From Pseudomonas sp. B21-056 (lineage in GTDB: Bacteria > Pseudomonadota > Gammaproteobacteria > Pseudomonadales > Pseudomonadaceae), in contig NZ_CP087203.1 of NCBI RefSeq assembly GCF_026016325.1, positions 1,550,001 to 1,614,000 on the forward strand: DNA of 64,000 bases, in the 5' to 3' direction. Both the position numbers and the translations under genes were made by a program. The notes below the pieces were generated by a model. It did not search any database and was not told the origin of the DNA. It worked only from the letters and a program-made list of their open reading frames with translations. Of this stretch, positions 27,631 through 37,331 are shown in pieces. Within the stretch, counting starts at the first letter, position 1; the number at the start of each line of letters is the position of its first letter.

Positions 27631-29280
27631 ATGCTGACCATTAAAGCCGTGCGCCCCGAGTGGGTGACGCTGCTCGCCAGTGCCTTTTTATTAGTTGGTT
27701 TCAACGTCATTCTCTGGCAACACCTGCTGACGATCACGGCGGCTGACGGTCGGGGCCTGCTGATGTGCGCGGCCTTTGGCGTGATGATTTTCTGTGCATT
27801 CAACCTGGTACTGACCCTCGTGGCGTTCCGTCCGCTGCTCAAGCCCGTGCTGATGCTGATCTTCCTGATCAGCGCCGGCGTGGCGTATTTCATGGGCCAA
27901 TACGGTGTCTTGATCGACGTCGGCATGTTGCGCAACTTTGCTGAAACCAATGCCACCGAAGTCCGTGATCTGTTGTCGCTGAAGTTATTTGCCTATCTCG
28001 GGTTACTTGGTGTCTTACCCTCCTGGTTATTGTTCAAGACACCAATCAAGTACCGTAGCTGGCCTAAAGAGTTGCTAAGTAAGCTGATGGTCGGCGTGGC
28101 CTCGGCCGCGATGATTGGCGTGGTCGCCCTGGCGAATTACCAGGGTCTGTCTTCCCTGTTTCGCAACCACCACGAATTGCGCCTGATGATCGTGCCAAGC
28201 AACTATATCGGTGCTTCGATCGGCTACCTGCGCGAGCAGGTCGTGTCGGCCAAGCAACCGTTCGTCAAGCTGGGCGAGGATGCGAGTCGCAATCCGACCT
28301 GGCAGACCCATACCCGCAAGTCCCTGACCGTACTGGTAGTAGGGGAGAGCGCCCGGGCCGAGAACTTCGGCATCCTCGGTTACAACCGTGATACCACGCC
28401 GAAGTTGAATCACGAGGCCGGCCTGATCGCCTTCACGGATGTGCATTCCTGCGGTACCGAAACCGCTGTGTCGGTGCCATGCATGTTTTCCAACATGGGC
28501 CGCAAGAACTACGACGCCAGCAAGGCCAAGCATGAGGAAGGCTTGCTGGATGTACTCCAGCGCGCGGGTCTGGAGGTGATCTGGCGGGATAACCAGTCTG
28601 GCTGCAAAGGTACCTGCGACCGGGTCACCCTGCAGGACGTGAGCAATCTCAAGGATCCGGCCCTGTGCGCCAACAGCGAGTGCCGGGACGAGATCCTGCT
28701 CCAGGGACTGCAGCATTTCATCGACACCCTGGACAGGGACACGGTGCTGGTCCTGCACCAGATGGGCAGCCACGGGCCTGAGTACTTCAAGCGTTATCCC
28801 AAGGAGTACGAACACTTCACGCCGGTGTGCGAAAGCAATGCGCTGAACAATTGCAGCCGCGAAAGCATCGTCAACGGCTACGACAATACGCTGGTGTACA
28901 CCGATCATGTCCTGTCGACCCTGATCGATCTGCTGCGGGCCAACCAGGACAAGGTCGATACGGCCATGCTGTACCTGTCGGACCACGGTGAGTCCCTGGG
29001 CGAATACAACCTGTTTCTCCATGGCACGCCCTACATGCTGGCCCCGGAGCAACAGAAGCATGTGGCGATGCTCGCCTGGTTTTCCGACAGCTATCAGAAG
29101 TCCTTCGCCGTAGACACCCATTGCCTGCAGATGAGTCGGGAAAAGCCCTTGAGCCAGGACAACCTGTTTCACTCGATGCTCGGGTTGCTGGAGGTCAACA
29201 GCAAGGTCTATAACCGCGACCTGGATCTGTTCGCCGGCTGTCGCGGCTCAGTGATTGACGGTGTGTTGGCGCGGGAGTGA
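27631..29280 (+). CDS. eptA: Lipid A phosphoethanolamine transferase EptA
   Basis: EptA (PmrC/YjdB) moves phosphoethanolamine from phosphatidylethanolamine to lipid A at the outer face of the inner membrane, lowering the charge that polymyxins bind. The 549-residue product has five transmembrane helices (about 12-32, 45-65, 75-95, 115-135, 150-168) and a periplasmic sulfatase-fold domain. Metal and catalytic residues lie in VVGESARAENFG, SCGTETAVSVPCMFS (nucleophile Thr) and LSDHGESLGEYNLFLHG. Several cysteines form the typical disulfides. No pmrAB pair is adjacent. Confidence 0.95.
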   Translation: MLTIKAVRPEWVTLLASAFLLVGFNVILWQHLLTITAADGRGLLMCAAFGVMIFCAFNLVLTLVAFRPLLKPVLMLIFLISAGVAYFMGQYGVLIDVGMLRNFAETNATEVRDLLSLKLFAYLGLLGVLPSWLLFKTPIKYRSWPKELLSKLMVGVASAAMIGVVALANYQGLSSLFRNHHELRLMIVPSNYIGASIGYLREQVVSAKQPFVKLGEDASRNPTWQTHTRKSLTVLVVGESARAENFGILGYNRDTTPKLNHEAGLIAFTDVHSCGTETAVSVPCMFSNMGRKNYDASKAKHEEGLLDVLQRAGLEVIWRDNQSGCKGTCDRVTLQDVSNLKDPALCANSECRDEILLQGLQHFIDTLDRDTVLVLHQMGSHGPEYFKRYPKEYEHFTPVCESNALNNCSRESIVNGYDNTLVYTDHVLSTLIDLLRANQDKVDTAMLYLSDHGESLGEYNLFLHGTPYMLAPEQQKHVAMLAWFSDSYQKSFAVDTHCLQMSREKPLSQDNLFHSMLGLLEVNSKVYNRDLDLFAGCRGSVIDGVLARE

Positions 29281-29349
29281 TTGCCTACACCTTTTTTTCA
29301 CGCCGCGCCGTTTAAGCTGTTATCTGTCCATTATCCAAGAGCCGTTCGT

Positions 29350-29991
29350 ATGTCCGGGCTATCCCCCTCCACCGTCGAGCTTGAGTTCGCCAGGCATCAC
29401 GACCAGGAGCATGCGCAAGTCTGCTCCCAGCCGGCGCCTCGACGGTTGCGCCTGGCGTTCTGGCGTGATGAGCACATGGTGCGCAACGCCCTGAAAGTGG
29501 CCGGTGAGCCGGGGTTGGTGCTGGACGTGGCGTGTGGGGCAGGGCGGTTCTGGCCGGTGCTGGCCGAACATGCCAACCGGGTGATCCTGGCGGCGGATCC
29601 ATCGCAGGATATGCTTGACCACGCACTTACCCACCATGGCGGCGCGTTGCTCAACCGGGTCAAGACCTTTCCAAGTTCGGCGTTTACCATCGGGCTGTCG
29701 GAAAACGCGGTGGATTGTATTTGTTGCCTGCAATTGTTTCGCCACGTGAGTGCCAGTGAGCATCGCCTGGCGCTGCTGCGCGAGTTTCATCGGGTCAGTC
29801 GCGACACGGTCATCGTATCGGTGCAAATCGACGGACGTTTCAAGCTTGGCCATCCATCGCAACGAAACCTGGCGGACAAGGCTGATGTCGAGGCCGAGTT
29901 CCTCCAGGCGGGTTTCAACGTGCTGTGGCACCAGGACTTCCTGCCCGGTTTTGCGTTGACGCGGGTTTATGTGTTGCGTAAGACCAGTTAG
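29350..29991 (+). CDS. Class I SAM-dependent methyltransferase
   Basis: A 213-residue Rossmann methyltransferase. Motif I is VLDVACGAGRFWPVL, followed by VILAADPSQDML and ENAVDCICCLQLFRHV. It belongs to the broad methyltransf_11 type; substrate is unknown. The ATG at 29350 with AAGAG upstream is preferred to an in-frame TTG at 29281 directly after eptA. Co-transcription with eptA is possible (69-bp gap). Confidence 0.85.
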   Translation: MSGLSPSTVELEFARHHDQEHAQVCSQPAPRRLRLAFWRDEHMVRNALKVAGEPGLVLDVACGAGRFWPVLAEHANRVILAADPSQDMLDHALTHHGGALLNRVKTFPSSAFTIGLSENAVDCICCLQLFRHVSASEHRLALLREFHRVSRDTVIVSVQIDGRFKLGHPSQRNLADKADVEAEFLQAGFNVLWHQDFLPGFALTRVYVLRKTS

Positions 29992-30112
29992 CTTCCAATG
30001 TAGGACTATTCTTGCCGTTGCGCAGGCGATTTCTCTCAGGCTCATGCTCTATGGATGCTCGCAATCGCTGACGGCGATATATACTGCGCGCCATTCTTCA
30101 AGGGAGAGCCGT

Positions 30113-31246
30113 GTGGCCATCGATATTCACTGGATTCGCGACAACGATAGCCTCGGTCGGTTTTGCGCCGAATGGCAGCAGTTGCCCTTCGTCGCCCTCG
30201 ACACCGAATTCATGCGGGTCGACACCTTTTACCCCATCGCCGGTTTGCTGCAGATCGGCGATGGCAAGCGTGCCTACCTGATCGACCCCTTGACCATCGA
30301 CAACTGGCAGCCCCTGGCCGCGCTGCTGGAGAACCCGGCCGTGCTCAAGGTGCTGCACGCCTGCAGCGAAGACCTTGAAGTCCTGCTGCGCCTGACCCGC
30401 AGCCTGCCCGCGCCGCTGTTCGATACACAACTGGCTGCTGCGTACCTGAACCTGGGTTTCTCCATGGGGTACTCGCGTCTGGTTCAGGATGTACTGGGCA
30501 TCGAGTTGCCCAAGGGCGAGACCCGCTCCGACTGGTTGCAACGGCCGCTGTCCGAAACGCAGATCAGCTACGCCGCGGAAGATGCGGTGCACCTGGCTGA
30601 AGTTTTCGTACAACTGCGTCCCAAACTTTCCGATGAGAAGTACGCCTGGGTGCTGGAGGACGGCGCTGAGCTGGTCGCCAACCTGCGCCGCGAAGTCGAC
30701 CCTGATGAGGTGTACCGCGAAGCCAAGCTGGCCTGGAAACTGTCCCGTGCGCAATTGGCCGTGCTGCGTGAGCTCTGCGCCTGGCGCGAGCGAGAGGCGC
30801 GGGCCCGTGACCTGCCACGTAACCGCATCGTTCGCGAGCATTCGCTGTGGCCCCTGGCCCGTACCCAGCCGGATAACATCGGTGCGCTGGCGAAAATTGA
30901 AGACATGCATCCGCGTACCGTGCGCCAGGACGGCGAGTTCCTGCTGGATTTGATCAAGCGCGCTGCCAGCGTACCGCCCGAGCAATGGCCGCCGGCCGTG
31001 GCCGAGCCGTTGCCCATCGAGGCCGCGGCGCTGGTCAAGCGTCTGCGGGCCCTGGGGCAGGCTGAAGCCGAACGCCTGGGCATTGCCCCGGAACTGATGC
31101 TGCGCAAGAAAACCCTCGAAGCGCTGATCAAGAGCGGCTTCCCCGAGGGTCCTTACCAACTGCCTGATTCGCTGCGTGGCTGGCGCCGCGAACTGATGGG
31201 CCAGGCGCTGCTCGACAGCCTGGCCACTGCCGGAGAACAGCCTTGA
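30113..31246 (+). CDS. rnd: Ribonuclease D
   Basis: A 377-residue 3'-5' exoribonuclease of tRNA maturation. DEDD residues appear in [28 protein letters not shown] and [15 protein letters not shown] (the DEDDy Tyr), followed by an HRDC domain (about 210-290). The start is GTG at 30113, with GGGAG upstream; a longer frame reaching the previous gene has no ribosome site. It overlaps ycgL by four bases. Confidence 0.95.
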   Translation: MAIDIHWIRDNDSLGRFCAEWQQLPFVALDTEFMRVDTFYPIAGLLQIGDGKRAYLIDPLTIDNWQPLAALLENPAVLKVLHACSEDLEVLLRLTRSLPAPLFDTQLAAAYLNLGFSMGYSRLVQDVLGIELPKGETRSDWLQRPLSETQISYAAEDAVHLAEVFVQLRPKLSDEKYAWVLEDGAELVANLRREVDPDEVYREAKLAWKLSRAQLAVLRELCAWREREARARDLPRNRIVREHSLWPLARTQPDNIGALAKIEDMHPRTVRQDGEFLLDLIKRAASVPPEQWPPAVAEPLPIEAAALVKRLRALGQAEAERLGIAPELMLRKKTLEALIKSGFPEGPYQLPDSLRGWRRELMGQALLDSLATAGEQP

Positions 31247-31536
31247 AACGTATTTGCTCCATTTACCGCAGCTCGAAGAAAAACGAGATGTACCTGTATG
31301 TGCTCAAGAGCGATGCTTTGGCCCGTGTGCCTGAGCCGTTGATGAATGCCTTTGGCAAGGCGATCCATGCCTTCGACCTGGTCCTGAGCCCTGAGCGGCA
31401 GTTGTCCCGGGAGGACATCAACAAGGTACTGGAGAACCTCGACACCCAGGGTTATCACCTGCAGATGCCGCCGGCCGAAGACGAGTACATCGAACATTTG
31501 CCCGAAGAGTTGCTGCGACGCAACGACCCGGTCTGA
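31243..31536 (+). CDS. ycgL: YcgL-domain protein
   Basis: A 97-residue cytoplasmic protein of the YcgL family, function unknown. Family features: [20 protein letters not shown] and [15 protein letters not shown]. It starts with TTG inside the rnd stop region; GGAGAACAGCC gives a good ribosome site, and translation is coupled to rnd, a pairing conserved in Pseudomonas. Confidence 0.93.
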   Translation: MKRICSIYRSSKKNEMYLYVLKSDALARVPEPLMNAFGKAIHAFDLVLSPERQLSREDINKVLENLDTQGYHLQMPPAEDEYIEHLPEELLRRNDPV

Positions 31537-31659
31537 GGCGATACCGAGGCACCCGTCCTGGGGCCTCTTGAGACACACTGGATTTTCTTGACGATCGCCG
31601 CATGGATGGAGCGACACTCTGTCGGCGTTCGTCTGCACTGTTTTTGAAAGGTTTGATTC

Positions 31660-32592
31660 ATGCGCGTTCTGATTGCCGAACACGACCACGCGGTATATGC
31701 CCAACTGTTGCGCCAGGCTGCACCCGATATCGAAGTGCTGACCAGCGGCGACTCCGCCGAATTGTCGCGGCTGGCTGCCGATTGCACGGTCTGGCTGGGC
31801 CAGCCCGATCTGCTGGCCACCCTGTTGCGCCAGGGTCATCGACCCCGGTGGCTGCAATCGACCTGGGCGGGTATCACGCCGCTGCTGGCCGAGGGGCTGA
31901 CACGTGACTACCGGCTGACCCGTGCGGTGGGCATTTTCGGCCAGTTGATGGCGGAGTACGTACTGACCTACATGCTCGGGCATGAGCGCGAAGTGCTGGC
32001 GCGGCTGGTCAGCCAGGTCGAACGCAAGTGGGACAACCGCCAGGGGCAGGGCCTGGCGGGGCGCAAGGCGCTGATCGTCGGGACCGGTGATATTGGTCAA
32101 CGGATCGCGCAATTCCTGGTGCCGTTCGGGGTTCAGCTCTATGGCATTGCCAGCGAGGCACGGGAGCTGGCGCCTTTCGTCGAAGTCGGGGCGATGCAGG
32201 ATCTGCCGCGCCTGGTCGGCGAAGTGGATTACGTCATCAACCTGCTGCCCAACACGCCCCACACCCATGATGTGTATGACGCGGCGCTGTTCAAGCAATT
32301 CAAGCCCACCGGACTGTTCATCAATGTTGGCCGCGGCGTGGCCGTGGTGGACGCGGACCTGGTGCAAGCCTTGAAAGACGGGCACCTGGCCGGCGCAGTG
32401 ATCGACGTTTGCCGGCAGGAACCGTTACCGCAGCGTCATCCGTTCTGGACAGCCTGGGGCCTGCTGCTGACCGGGCACAGTTCGGCACCGACCTCGCCGC
32501 CGCTGATGATGCAGCTGTTCCTGGATAACCTGCGCGCCTACCAGGCCGGCGAAGCCTTGCGCGGAGAAGTGGACTTCACCCGAGGGTACTGA
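31660..32592 (+). CDS. D-2-hydroxyacid dehydrogenase
   Basis: A 310-residue NAD(P)-dependent oxidoreductase that reduces 2-oxoacids such as glyoxylate or hydroxypyruvate. The Rossmann motif is GTGDIGQRIAQF; the catalytic Arg, Glu and His lie in NVGRGVAVVD, VCRQEPLP and LTGHSSAPT. It resembles the GhrA-type subgroup. Substrate is unproven. AAGG precedes the ATG. Confidence 0.92.
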   Translation: MRVLIAEHDHAVYAQLLRQAAPDIEVLTSGDSAELSRLAADCTVWLGQPDLLATLLRQGHRPRWLQSTWAGITPLLAEGLTRDYRLTRAVGIFGQLMAEYVLTYMLGHEREVLARLVSQVERKWDNRQGQGLAGRKALIVGTGDIGQRIAQFLVPFGVQLYGIASEARELAPFVEVGAMQDLPRLVGEVDYVINLLPNTPHTHDVYDAALFKQFKPTGLFINVGRGVAVVDADLVQALKDGHLAGAVIDVCRQEPLPQRHPFWTAWGLLLTGHSSAPTSPPLMMQLFLDNLRAYQAGEALRGEVDFTRGY

Positions 32593-32607
32593 CCCCACCA
32601 ATCAAAA

Positions 32608-32702
32608 CCTGTGGGAGCGAGCCTGCTCGCGATAGCGGTGTGTCAGTCAACATTGACGCTGGCTGATCCACCGCCATCGCGAGCGGGTTCGCTCCCACAG
32701 GG
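32608..32702. repeat. REP pair (REPIN), inward arrangement
   Basis: Arms GTGGGAGCGAGCCTGCTCGC and ATCGCGAGCGGGTTCGCTCC face inward around the shared middle TGTGTCAGTCAACATTGACG. Confidence 0.92.
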
Positions 32703-32801
32703 TGGCATTGCCCCCCTACCGACAGTCGCCAACGCTTGGCCTGAAGAAGTCCCGGCACTAGACTGTCGGCCTTTTCACCACCTGATGTTGATGCTCGAGC
32801 C

Positions 32802-33251
32802 ATGGCCGCCAAAGTCGAACCCTTCTGGATCCGCAAGACCCTCGATCAGCTCGATGCGCAGGAGTGGGAATCGCTGTGCGACGGCTGTGGCCTGTGCTGC
32901 CTGCAAAAACTCGAAGACGAAGACGATAACAGCGTCTACTACACCCGCATCGCCTGCAAGCTGCTGGACCTGAAAACCTGCCAGTGCACCGATTACCCGC
33001 GCCGCCGCGAGTCCGTTCCCGATTGCATCCAGCTCACGCCGGGCAAGGCCGATGAGTTCAAGTGGCTGCCGCCGACCTGCGCTTACCGGCTGGTCAGCGA
33101 GGGCAAGAACCTGCCGCTGTGGCACCATCTGGTCTGTGGTGACCGCGATGCTGTGCACCACGAACGCATTTCCCAGTCCGGGCGCATGCTGGCCGAAGGC
33201 AGCGTGCCCGAAGACGATTGGGAAGATCATCTGATTTTTCGCGCCGGCTGA
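32802..33251 (+). CDS. ycgN: YcgN/UPF0260 cysteine-cluster protein
   Basis: A 149-residue protein with clustered cysteines ([30 protein letters not shown]) of the UPF0260/YkgJ zinc- or iron-binding type. Function is unknown. It is followed within about 30 bp by the peptidase-fold gene, so they may be co-transcribed. Confidence 0.93.
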   Translation: MAAKVEPFWIRKTLDQLDAQEWESLCDGCGLCCLQKLEDEDDNSVYYTRIACKLLDLKTCQCTDYPRRRESVPDCIQLTPGKADEFKWLPPTCAYRLVSEGKNLPLWHHLVCGDRDAVHHERISQSGRMLAEGSVPEDDWEDHLIFRAG

Positions 33252-33283
33252 ATCGTCGGGCGTTGCATCACCGGGGAGAGCCC

Positions 33284-34516
33284 ATGGGCGCAGGATTGAA
33301 ACGGATGCTGGCGGCCGTTGGGCTGCTGGCGGTGTGCGCACCGTTGTGGGCGGCGCAGAAAGTCGATCTGGATTATCACGTGCACCTGTTGCCGCAGAGC
33401 GATCAGGCCGAAGTGCGCATGACCCTGGCCCGAGGCTCGGCGGTGCGCAGCCTGGATTTCGACCTCGGCGACGGCAGTCGCTACAGCGATTTCAAGGCGG
33501 ACGGTCAATGGCAGCTTACGCCGGGTAAGACCGCGCGAGGCCTCTGGCGCCCGAGCGCCGACAAGGCGAGCCTGACCTACCGCGTGCGCATCAGCCATGG
33601 GCGCAAGAACGGCACTTTCGAAACCCGCATGACGCCGGGCTGGGCCTTGTTGCGCGGTGATGACCTGGTGCCGTCGGCCCGGCTCGACCAGCAGGATGGC
33701 GTCGAACTGGTGGCACGTCTGGACGTTGAATTGCCCACCGGCTGGAAAAGCATCGAGACGCCTTGGCCGCGCATCGGCAAGCAACGTTTTCGCATCGACA
33801 ACCCTTCGCGCCTGTTCGACCGTCCCACGGGCTGGATGCTGGCCGGTAAACTCGGCAGCCGCCGCACGCGCCTGGGCGAAACCGAAGTCACCGTAGCCTC
33901 ACCCCGAGGCCAGGGCATGCGCCGGATGGACGTGCTGACACTGCTGACCTTTGTCTGGCCGCAGGTGCAGGCGCTGATACCGCGCCACCCCACCAAGTTG
34001 CTGATTGTCGGAGCCCAGGACCCGATGTGGCGGGGTGCCCAGGCGGGTCATGAGTCGATCTACCTGCACAGCCGCCCGCCACTGGTCAGCGAACGGGGCA
34101 CCAGCCCGTTGCTGCGGGAGCTGGTGCAGACACTCGCCCGTGTCCACGACCGTGAACGCAGCGACTGGATCAGCGAAGGCCTGGCCGAGTACTACGCCAT
34201 CGAACTGCTACGCCGCGCCGGCGGCATGAGCGACGAGCGTTACCAGACTCTGAATGAGCGCCTTGCCCGGGACAGCCAGGGCGTGACGACCCTGCGCGGC
34301 GAGCAGGTCAGCCCCGCGATGGAGGCCAAGGCGGTGCTGTTGCTGCAGGAGCTGGATCGGGAGATTCGTTTGAAAACCCGTAACAAGCGCTCCCTCGATG
34401 ACGTCCTGCAGGCCGCGATGCGCCTGGAGACGGTCGACACCCGGGAGTTCGTGCAGCTCAGTGAGAGCATTCTGGGTGGTGCTTCTACTGTGCTGGATAA
34501 CCGGTTACTCCAGTAA
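33284..34516 (+). CDS. Secreted peptidase-fold protein without its zinc motif
   Basis: A 410-residue protein with a signal peptide (LLAVCAPLWAAQ). The order of a beta domain (about 25-215) followed by a helical domain with DWISEGLAEYYAIELLRR resembles M61/M1-type gluzincins, where WxxEGxAxYY carries the third zinc ligand. The HExxH that should precede it is replaced by RELVQTLARVHD. It is probably a non-catalytic periplasmic relative; function unknown. GGGGAG lies before the ATG at 33284. Confidence 0.7.
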   Translation: MGAGLKRMLAAVGLLAVCAPLWAAQKVDLDYHVHLLPQSDQAEVRMTLARGSAVRSLDFDLGDGSRYSDFKADGQWQLTPGKTARGLWRPSADKASLTYRVRISHGRKNGTFETRMTPGWALLRGDDLVPSARLDQQDGVELVARLDVELPTGWKSIETPWPRIGKQRFRIDNPSRLFDRPTGWMLAGKLGSRRTRLGETEVTVASPRGQGMRRMDVLTLLTFVWPQVQALIPRHPTKLLIVGAQDPMWRGAQAGHESIYLHSRPPLVSERGTSPLLRELVQTLARVHDRERSDWISEGLAEYYAIELLRRAGGMSDERYQTLNERLARDSQGVTTLRGEQVSPAMEAKAVLLLQELDREIRLKTRNKRSLDDVLQAAMRLETVDTREFVQLSESILGGASTVLDNRLLQ

Positions 34517-34521
34517 TACCG

Positions 34522-34587
34522 CATCGCGAGCAGGCTCGCTCCCACAGGGAAGCGCATTCCAATGTGGGAGCGAGCCTGCTCGCGATG
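34522..34587. repeat. REP pair, outward arrangement
   Basis: ATCGCGAGCAGGCTCGCTCCC and GGGAGCGAGCCTGCTCGC point outward around AGCGCATTCCAATG. Located between convergent genes. Confidence 0.92.
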
Positions 34588-34616
34588 GGGCCATCAGCCC
34601 CAGCGCAGTTTTCCGC

Positions 34617-34994
34617 TCAAAGCCCAGCCTTCGGCGAATCCAACGAATCATTCCCCGTCACCGTAGCCGTGCCGGTGGCCGCCTCGGCGTTGGCCTTCAT
34701 GCGGCTCAGTTCATCGCCGGCCTGCTCGATCCGGGCGCGGGCGCTGCTCAGGTTTTGGCGGCTCTTCTCCAGCAGCGTCTTGGCCGAGCAATGCCCGGTA
34801 ATGCCCCGTGCCAGCGCCATGCCACCGATGGCCAGTTGAGCCAGACCAATGATGCCGCCACGCCGCAAGCCCTTGCCCATCATCAGCACGCCGCCGGCCA
34901 GGGAGCCCGCGCGTTCCCAGCCGTGCACGTTTTGCGCAGGGCGGGATTGGAACGGGGTGCTCTCGATCGGCTCGAACGGATTGTTATCGCTCAT
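34617..34994 (-). CDS. DUF2892-like small membrane protein
   Basis: A 125-residue protein with two hydrophobic helices (about 33-48, 50-70) of the DUF2892/YgaP-TM kind, GGIIGLAQLAIGGMALARG, followed by a helical, Ala-rich tail. Function unknown. GGAGA lies seven bases before the ATG at 34994; the longer frame overlapping the methyltransferase has no family match. Confidence 0.75.
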   Translation of the reverse strand: MSDNNPFEPIESTPFQSRPAQNVHGWERAGSLAGGVLMMGKGLRRGGIIGLAQLAIGGMALARGITGHCSAKTLLEKSRQNLSSARARIEQAGDELSRMKANAEAATGTATVTGNDSLDSPKAGL

Positions 34995-35071
34995 GGTCTG
35001 TCTCCAGTGTGGGGATTGGTATAAAGCTGACTGCCGGAGCGAATCCGTCGTTCCATGGAATTTCCCACCGG

Positions 35072-35542
35072 TCAGCGGAATTGCGGCCCCGAGCGGGTGT
35101 TGTTGCCTTTGGCCATGCGGTCGTACAGCACGACGTTGACCGTGGCTGCCAGGTTCATGCAACCGGTGGTGGGGATGTACACCACGTCTTCGCACCAATC
35201 CCGGATGTCTTTGTCCAGCGAGCCGTCTTCGGGGCCGAAGATATACAGCGCCCGGTCCGGGTGGGTGTATTCAGGCAGGGGGCGGGCGCCCTCCACCAGC
35301 TCCACGGCCACCGGCACGCAGCCCAGGGGCAGGATTTTCTTCAGGTCGTCGATGCCGATCAACGGAATGTCGTAGTGGACTTTCTTGGTGTCGGTGACGA
35401 AGTCGGCGGCGCGTTCATAGCGCTTGCCGGTGTAGAACACCGACGCCACGCCGTAGCAGCCGGCAGCACGCATGACCGAGCCGACGTTTTCCGGTGATTT
35501 GGGGTTGAACAGACCGATGCAGCTGTAGCGTTTGTTGGCCAC
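35072..35542 (-). CDS. SpoU/TrmH-family RNA 2'-O-methyltransferase
   Basis: A 156-residue SPOUT enzyme, TrmL-like in length. Motifs: NPKSPENVGSVMRAAGCYG (motif 1), YIFGPEDGSLDKD (motif 2) and IPTTGCMNLAATVNVVLYDR (motif 3, deep-knot). It differs from classic TrmL motif 2 (FGPE-x-G kept). Target RNA is not assigned. Confidence 0.88.
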   Translation of the reverse strand: MANKRYSCIGLFNPKSPENVGSVMRAAGCYGVASVFYTGKRYERAADFVTDTKKVHYDIPLIGIDDLKKILPLGCVPVAVELVEGARPLPEYTHPDRALYIFGPEDGSLDKDIRDWCEDVVYIPTTGCMNLAATVNVVLYDRMAKGNNTRSGPQFR

Positions 35543-35630
35543 GGGCGGGGTGCCTTTGGGAAAAGGCGCGATTATACGGGGAATGGGGGAGGGTGGTCAG
35601 TTTCGAGATTGGCGGTGAAGGGGGCTCCGC

Positions 35631-35697
35631 CATCGCGAGCAGGCTCGCTCCCACATTGGAATGCGATTTCCTGTGGGAGCGAGCCTGCTCGCGATGA
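35631..35697. repeat. REP pair, outward arrangement
   Basis: Outward REP elements with the conserved spacer TTGGAATGCGATTTCC. Confidence 0.92.
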
Positions 35698-35727
35698 GGG
35701 CCTGACAGGCGCTCAGTGCCCTACCGG

Positions 35728-36102
35728 TTACTCGTCTTTCTTCATCAACCCTGCCAGCGCGGCAAACGGGTTGTGAGTCGCCTTGGCGATTTTCGGGGTG
35801 CTCAGGGAGCCGTCGCCGAAGTACTGCTGGTCGGTGTAGCGCGAGTGCTCGTTGTCGTGGCAGTACAGGCACAGCAGTTCCCAGTTGGAACCGTCCTGCG
35901 GGTTGTTGTCGTGGTTGTGGTCGCGGTGGTGAACGGTCAGTTCGCTCAGGCGCTTGCCGGAGAATTCACGGGCGCAGCGGCCGCAGACGTGGGGGTACAT
36001 TTTCAGCGCTTTGTCGCGGTAACCCATTTCCCGGTCACGCTGGGCGTCGGCGAGGATGCGGTCCAACTTCGCGGTATTGGAAGGAGGTGTTGACGAACTC
36101 AT
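35728..36102 (-). CDS. yajD: YajD-family HNH nuclease
   Basis: A 124-residue putative endonuclease. Zinc cysteines (VCGRCAREF, LLCLYCHDNEH) frame the HNH core LTVHHRDHNHDNNPQDGSN. Cellular role is unknown. The C-terminal PFAALAGLMKK is family-typical. Confidence 0.92.
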   Translation of the reverse strand: MSSSTPPSNTAKLDRILADAQRDREMGYRDKALKMYPHVCGRCAREFSGKRLSELTVHHRDHNHDNNPQDGSNWELLCLYCHDNEHSRYTDQQYFGDGSLSTPKIAKATHNPFAALAGLMKKDE

Positions 36103-36150
36103 GGGTTCACCTTTGTAAAAAAGACTGATGACGGTTGTACGAAGTTTAGC

Positions 36151-36837
36151 TCAGCCCTTGAGCTTCTCGGCAATCCAGATGGTGTGGCGGGTGCCTTTGT
36201 TGCCATGGGCGAACACCTGCACCTCTTCGGCCTTGAAACCGGCCTTCTTCAGTTTGTCGGAAAACTGTCGGTCAGCGCTGGCCGACCAGACCGCCAACAC
36301 ACCCTTGGGTCGCAGGGCCTTGGCGCAGGCGGCCAGGCCGCCGGCCGAATACAGCCAACTGTTGGCCTTCTGGGTCAAGCCTTCGGGGCCATTGTCGACA
36401 TCCAGCATGATCGCGTCGAAACCCTGGGGCTCGGCTTGCAGCACCTTGGCCACATCTTCCAGGCGGATCACCGTGCGCGGGTCCTCCAGCGGCCGCCCGG
36501 CCTTTTCGCCCAGGGGGCCACGATTCCACTCCACCACGCCGGGCACCAGCTCGGCCACCACCACTTCGGCGTTCTTACCCAGGTGCTTGAGGGCCGAGGC
36601 GAGGGTGAAACCCATGCCGAGGCCGCCGATCAGCACGCGAGAACCAGGACGACCGGCGACCTTGCGGCAGGGAATTTCCGCCAGGGCGTCTTCGGAGCCG
36701 TGCATGCGGGTGTTCATCAACTGCCCGCCGTCACCGCCCTGGATCTTGATGACGAAGTCTTCGCCGTACTCGAACAGGCACAGGGCACCGCCATTGTCAG
36801 GGATGGGAGTGGTGTCGAGCAGGACAAAACGTTTCAT
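36151..36837 (-). CDS. Spermidine synthase-like Rossmann protein
   Basis: A 228-residue protein of the spermidine synthase/methyltransferase fold. The nucleotide-binding loop is VLIGGLGMGFTLASAL and the aspartate motif DAIMLDVDNGPEGL. The N-terminal beta domain of true SpeE is shortened. Reaction not assigned. Confidence 0.85.
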   Translation of the reverse strand: MKRFVLLDTTPIPDNGGALCLFEYGEDFVIKIQGGDGGQLMNTRMHGSEDALAEIPCRKVAGRPGSRVLIGGLGMGFTLASALKHLGKNAEVVVAELVPGVVEWNRGPLGEKAGRPLEDPRTVIRLEDVAKVLQAEPQGFDAIMLDVDNGPEGLTQKANSWLYSAGGLAACAKALRPKGVLAVWSASADRQFSDKLKKAGFKAEEVQVFAHGNKGTRHTIWIAEKLKG

Positions 36838-36912
36838 GGAAATCTCATGGACAAGGGCAGACCGGCCCGGTAAGGACTAGCCTGAAGACAGACAGTAGCC
36901 ACGGAGCCATTG

Positions 36913-37200
36913 ATGAAGTGCATCATTCTAACGGCCATTGCCCTGGCGGCGCTCTCAATAAGTTATGCACAGGCCCAGCAGCCGACGATTCCGGTCAACC
37001 CTCCGAGCATCCCCGGTTCGCCCGGTACCGCCACACCGATGCCCTACCCACCGGTCGCGCCCAGCAGTGTGCCCAGCGCCGGCCCCGGAAATGCCGGGCC
37101 GCCCTTGCTGCCGCCGATTGAAATGCCCAGGCCGCCGAAGGATCAGCCGTTGCCAGGGATGGAGGTGAAGCCGCCGAAGGTCAAGTCGCCGGGAGGCTGA
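36913..37200 (+). CDS. Small secreted proline-rich protein
   Basis: A 95-residue protein with a signal peptide (TAIALAALSISYAQAQ) and a mature part dominated by Pro, Gly and Ser. Function unknown. ACGGAG is a good ribosome site for the ATG at 36913. Confidence 0.7.
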   Translation: MKCIILTAIALAALSISYAQAQQPTIPVNPPSIPGSPGTATPMPYPPVAPSSVPSAGPGNAGPPLLPPIEMPRPPKDQPLPGMEVKPPKVKSPGG

Positions 37201-37226
37201 ACCCATGTCCCAGGTGAATGAAGAAC

Positions 37227-37320
37227 CCTGTGGGAGCGAGCCTGCTCGCGATAGCGCCGGATCAATCAATATCCATGTGACTGACCCACCGCTATCGCGA
37301 GCAGGCTCGCTCCCACAGGG
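37227..37320. repeat. REP pair (REPIN), inward arrangement
   Basis: Perfect inward arms (CCTGTGGGAGCGAGCCTGCT and its complement). Confidence 0.93.
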
Positions 37321-37331
37321 TTGATGTGCAG

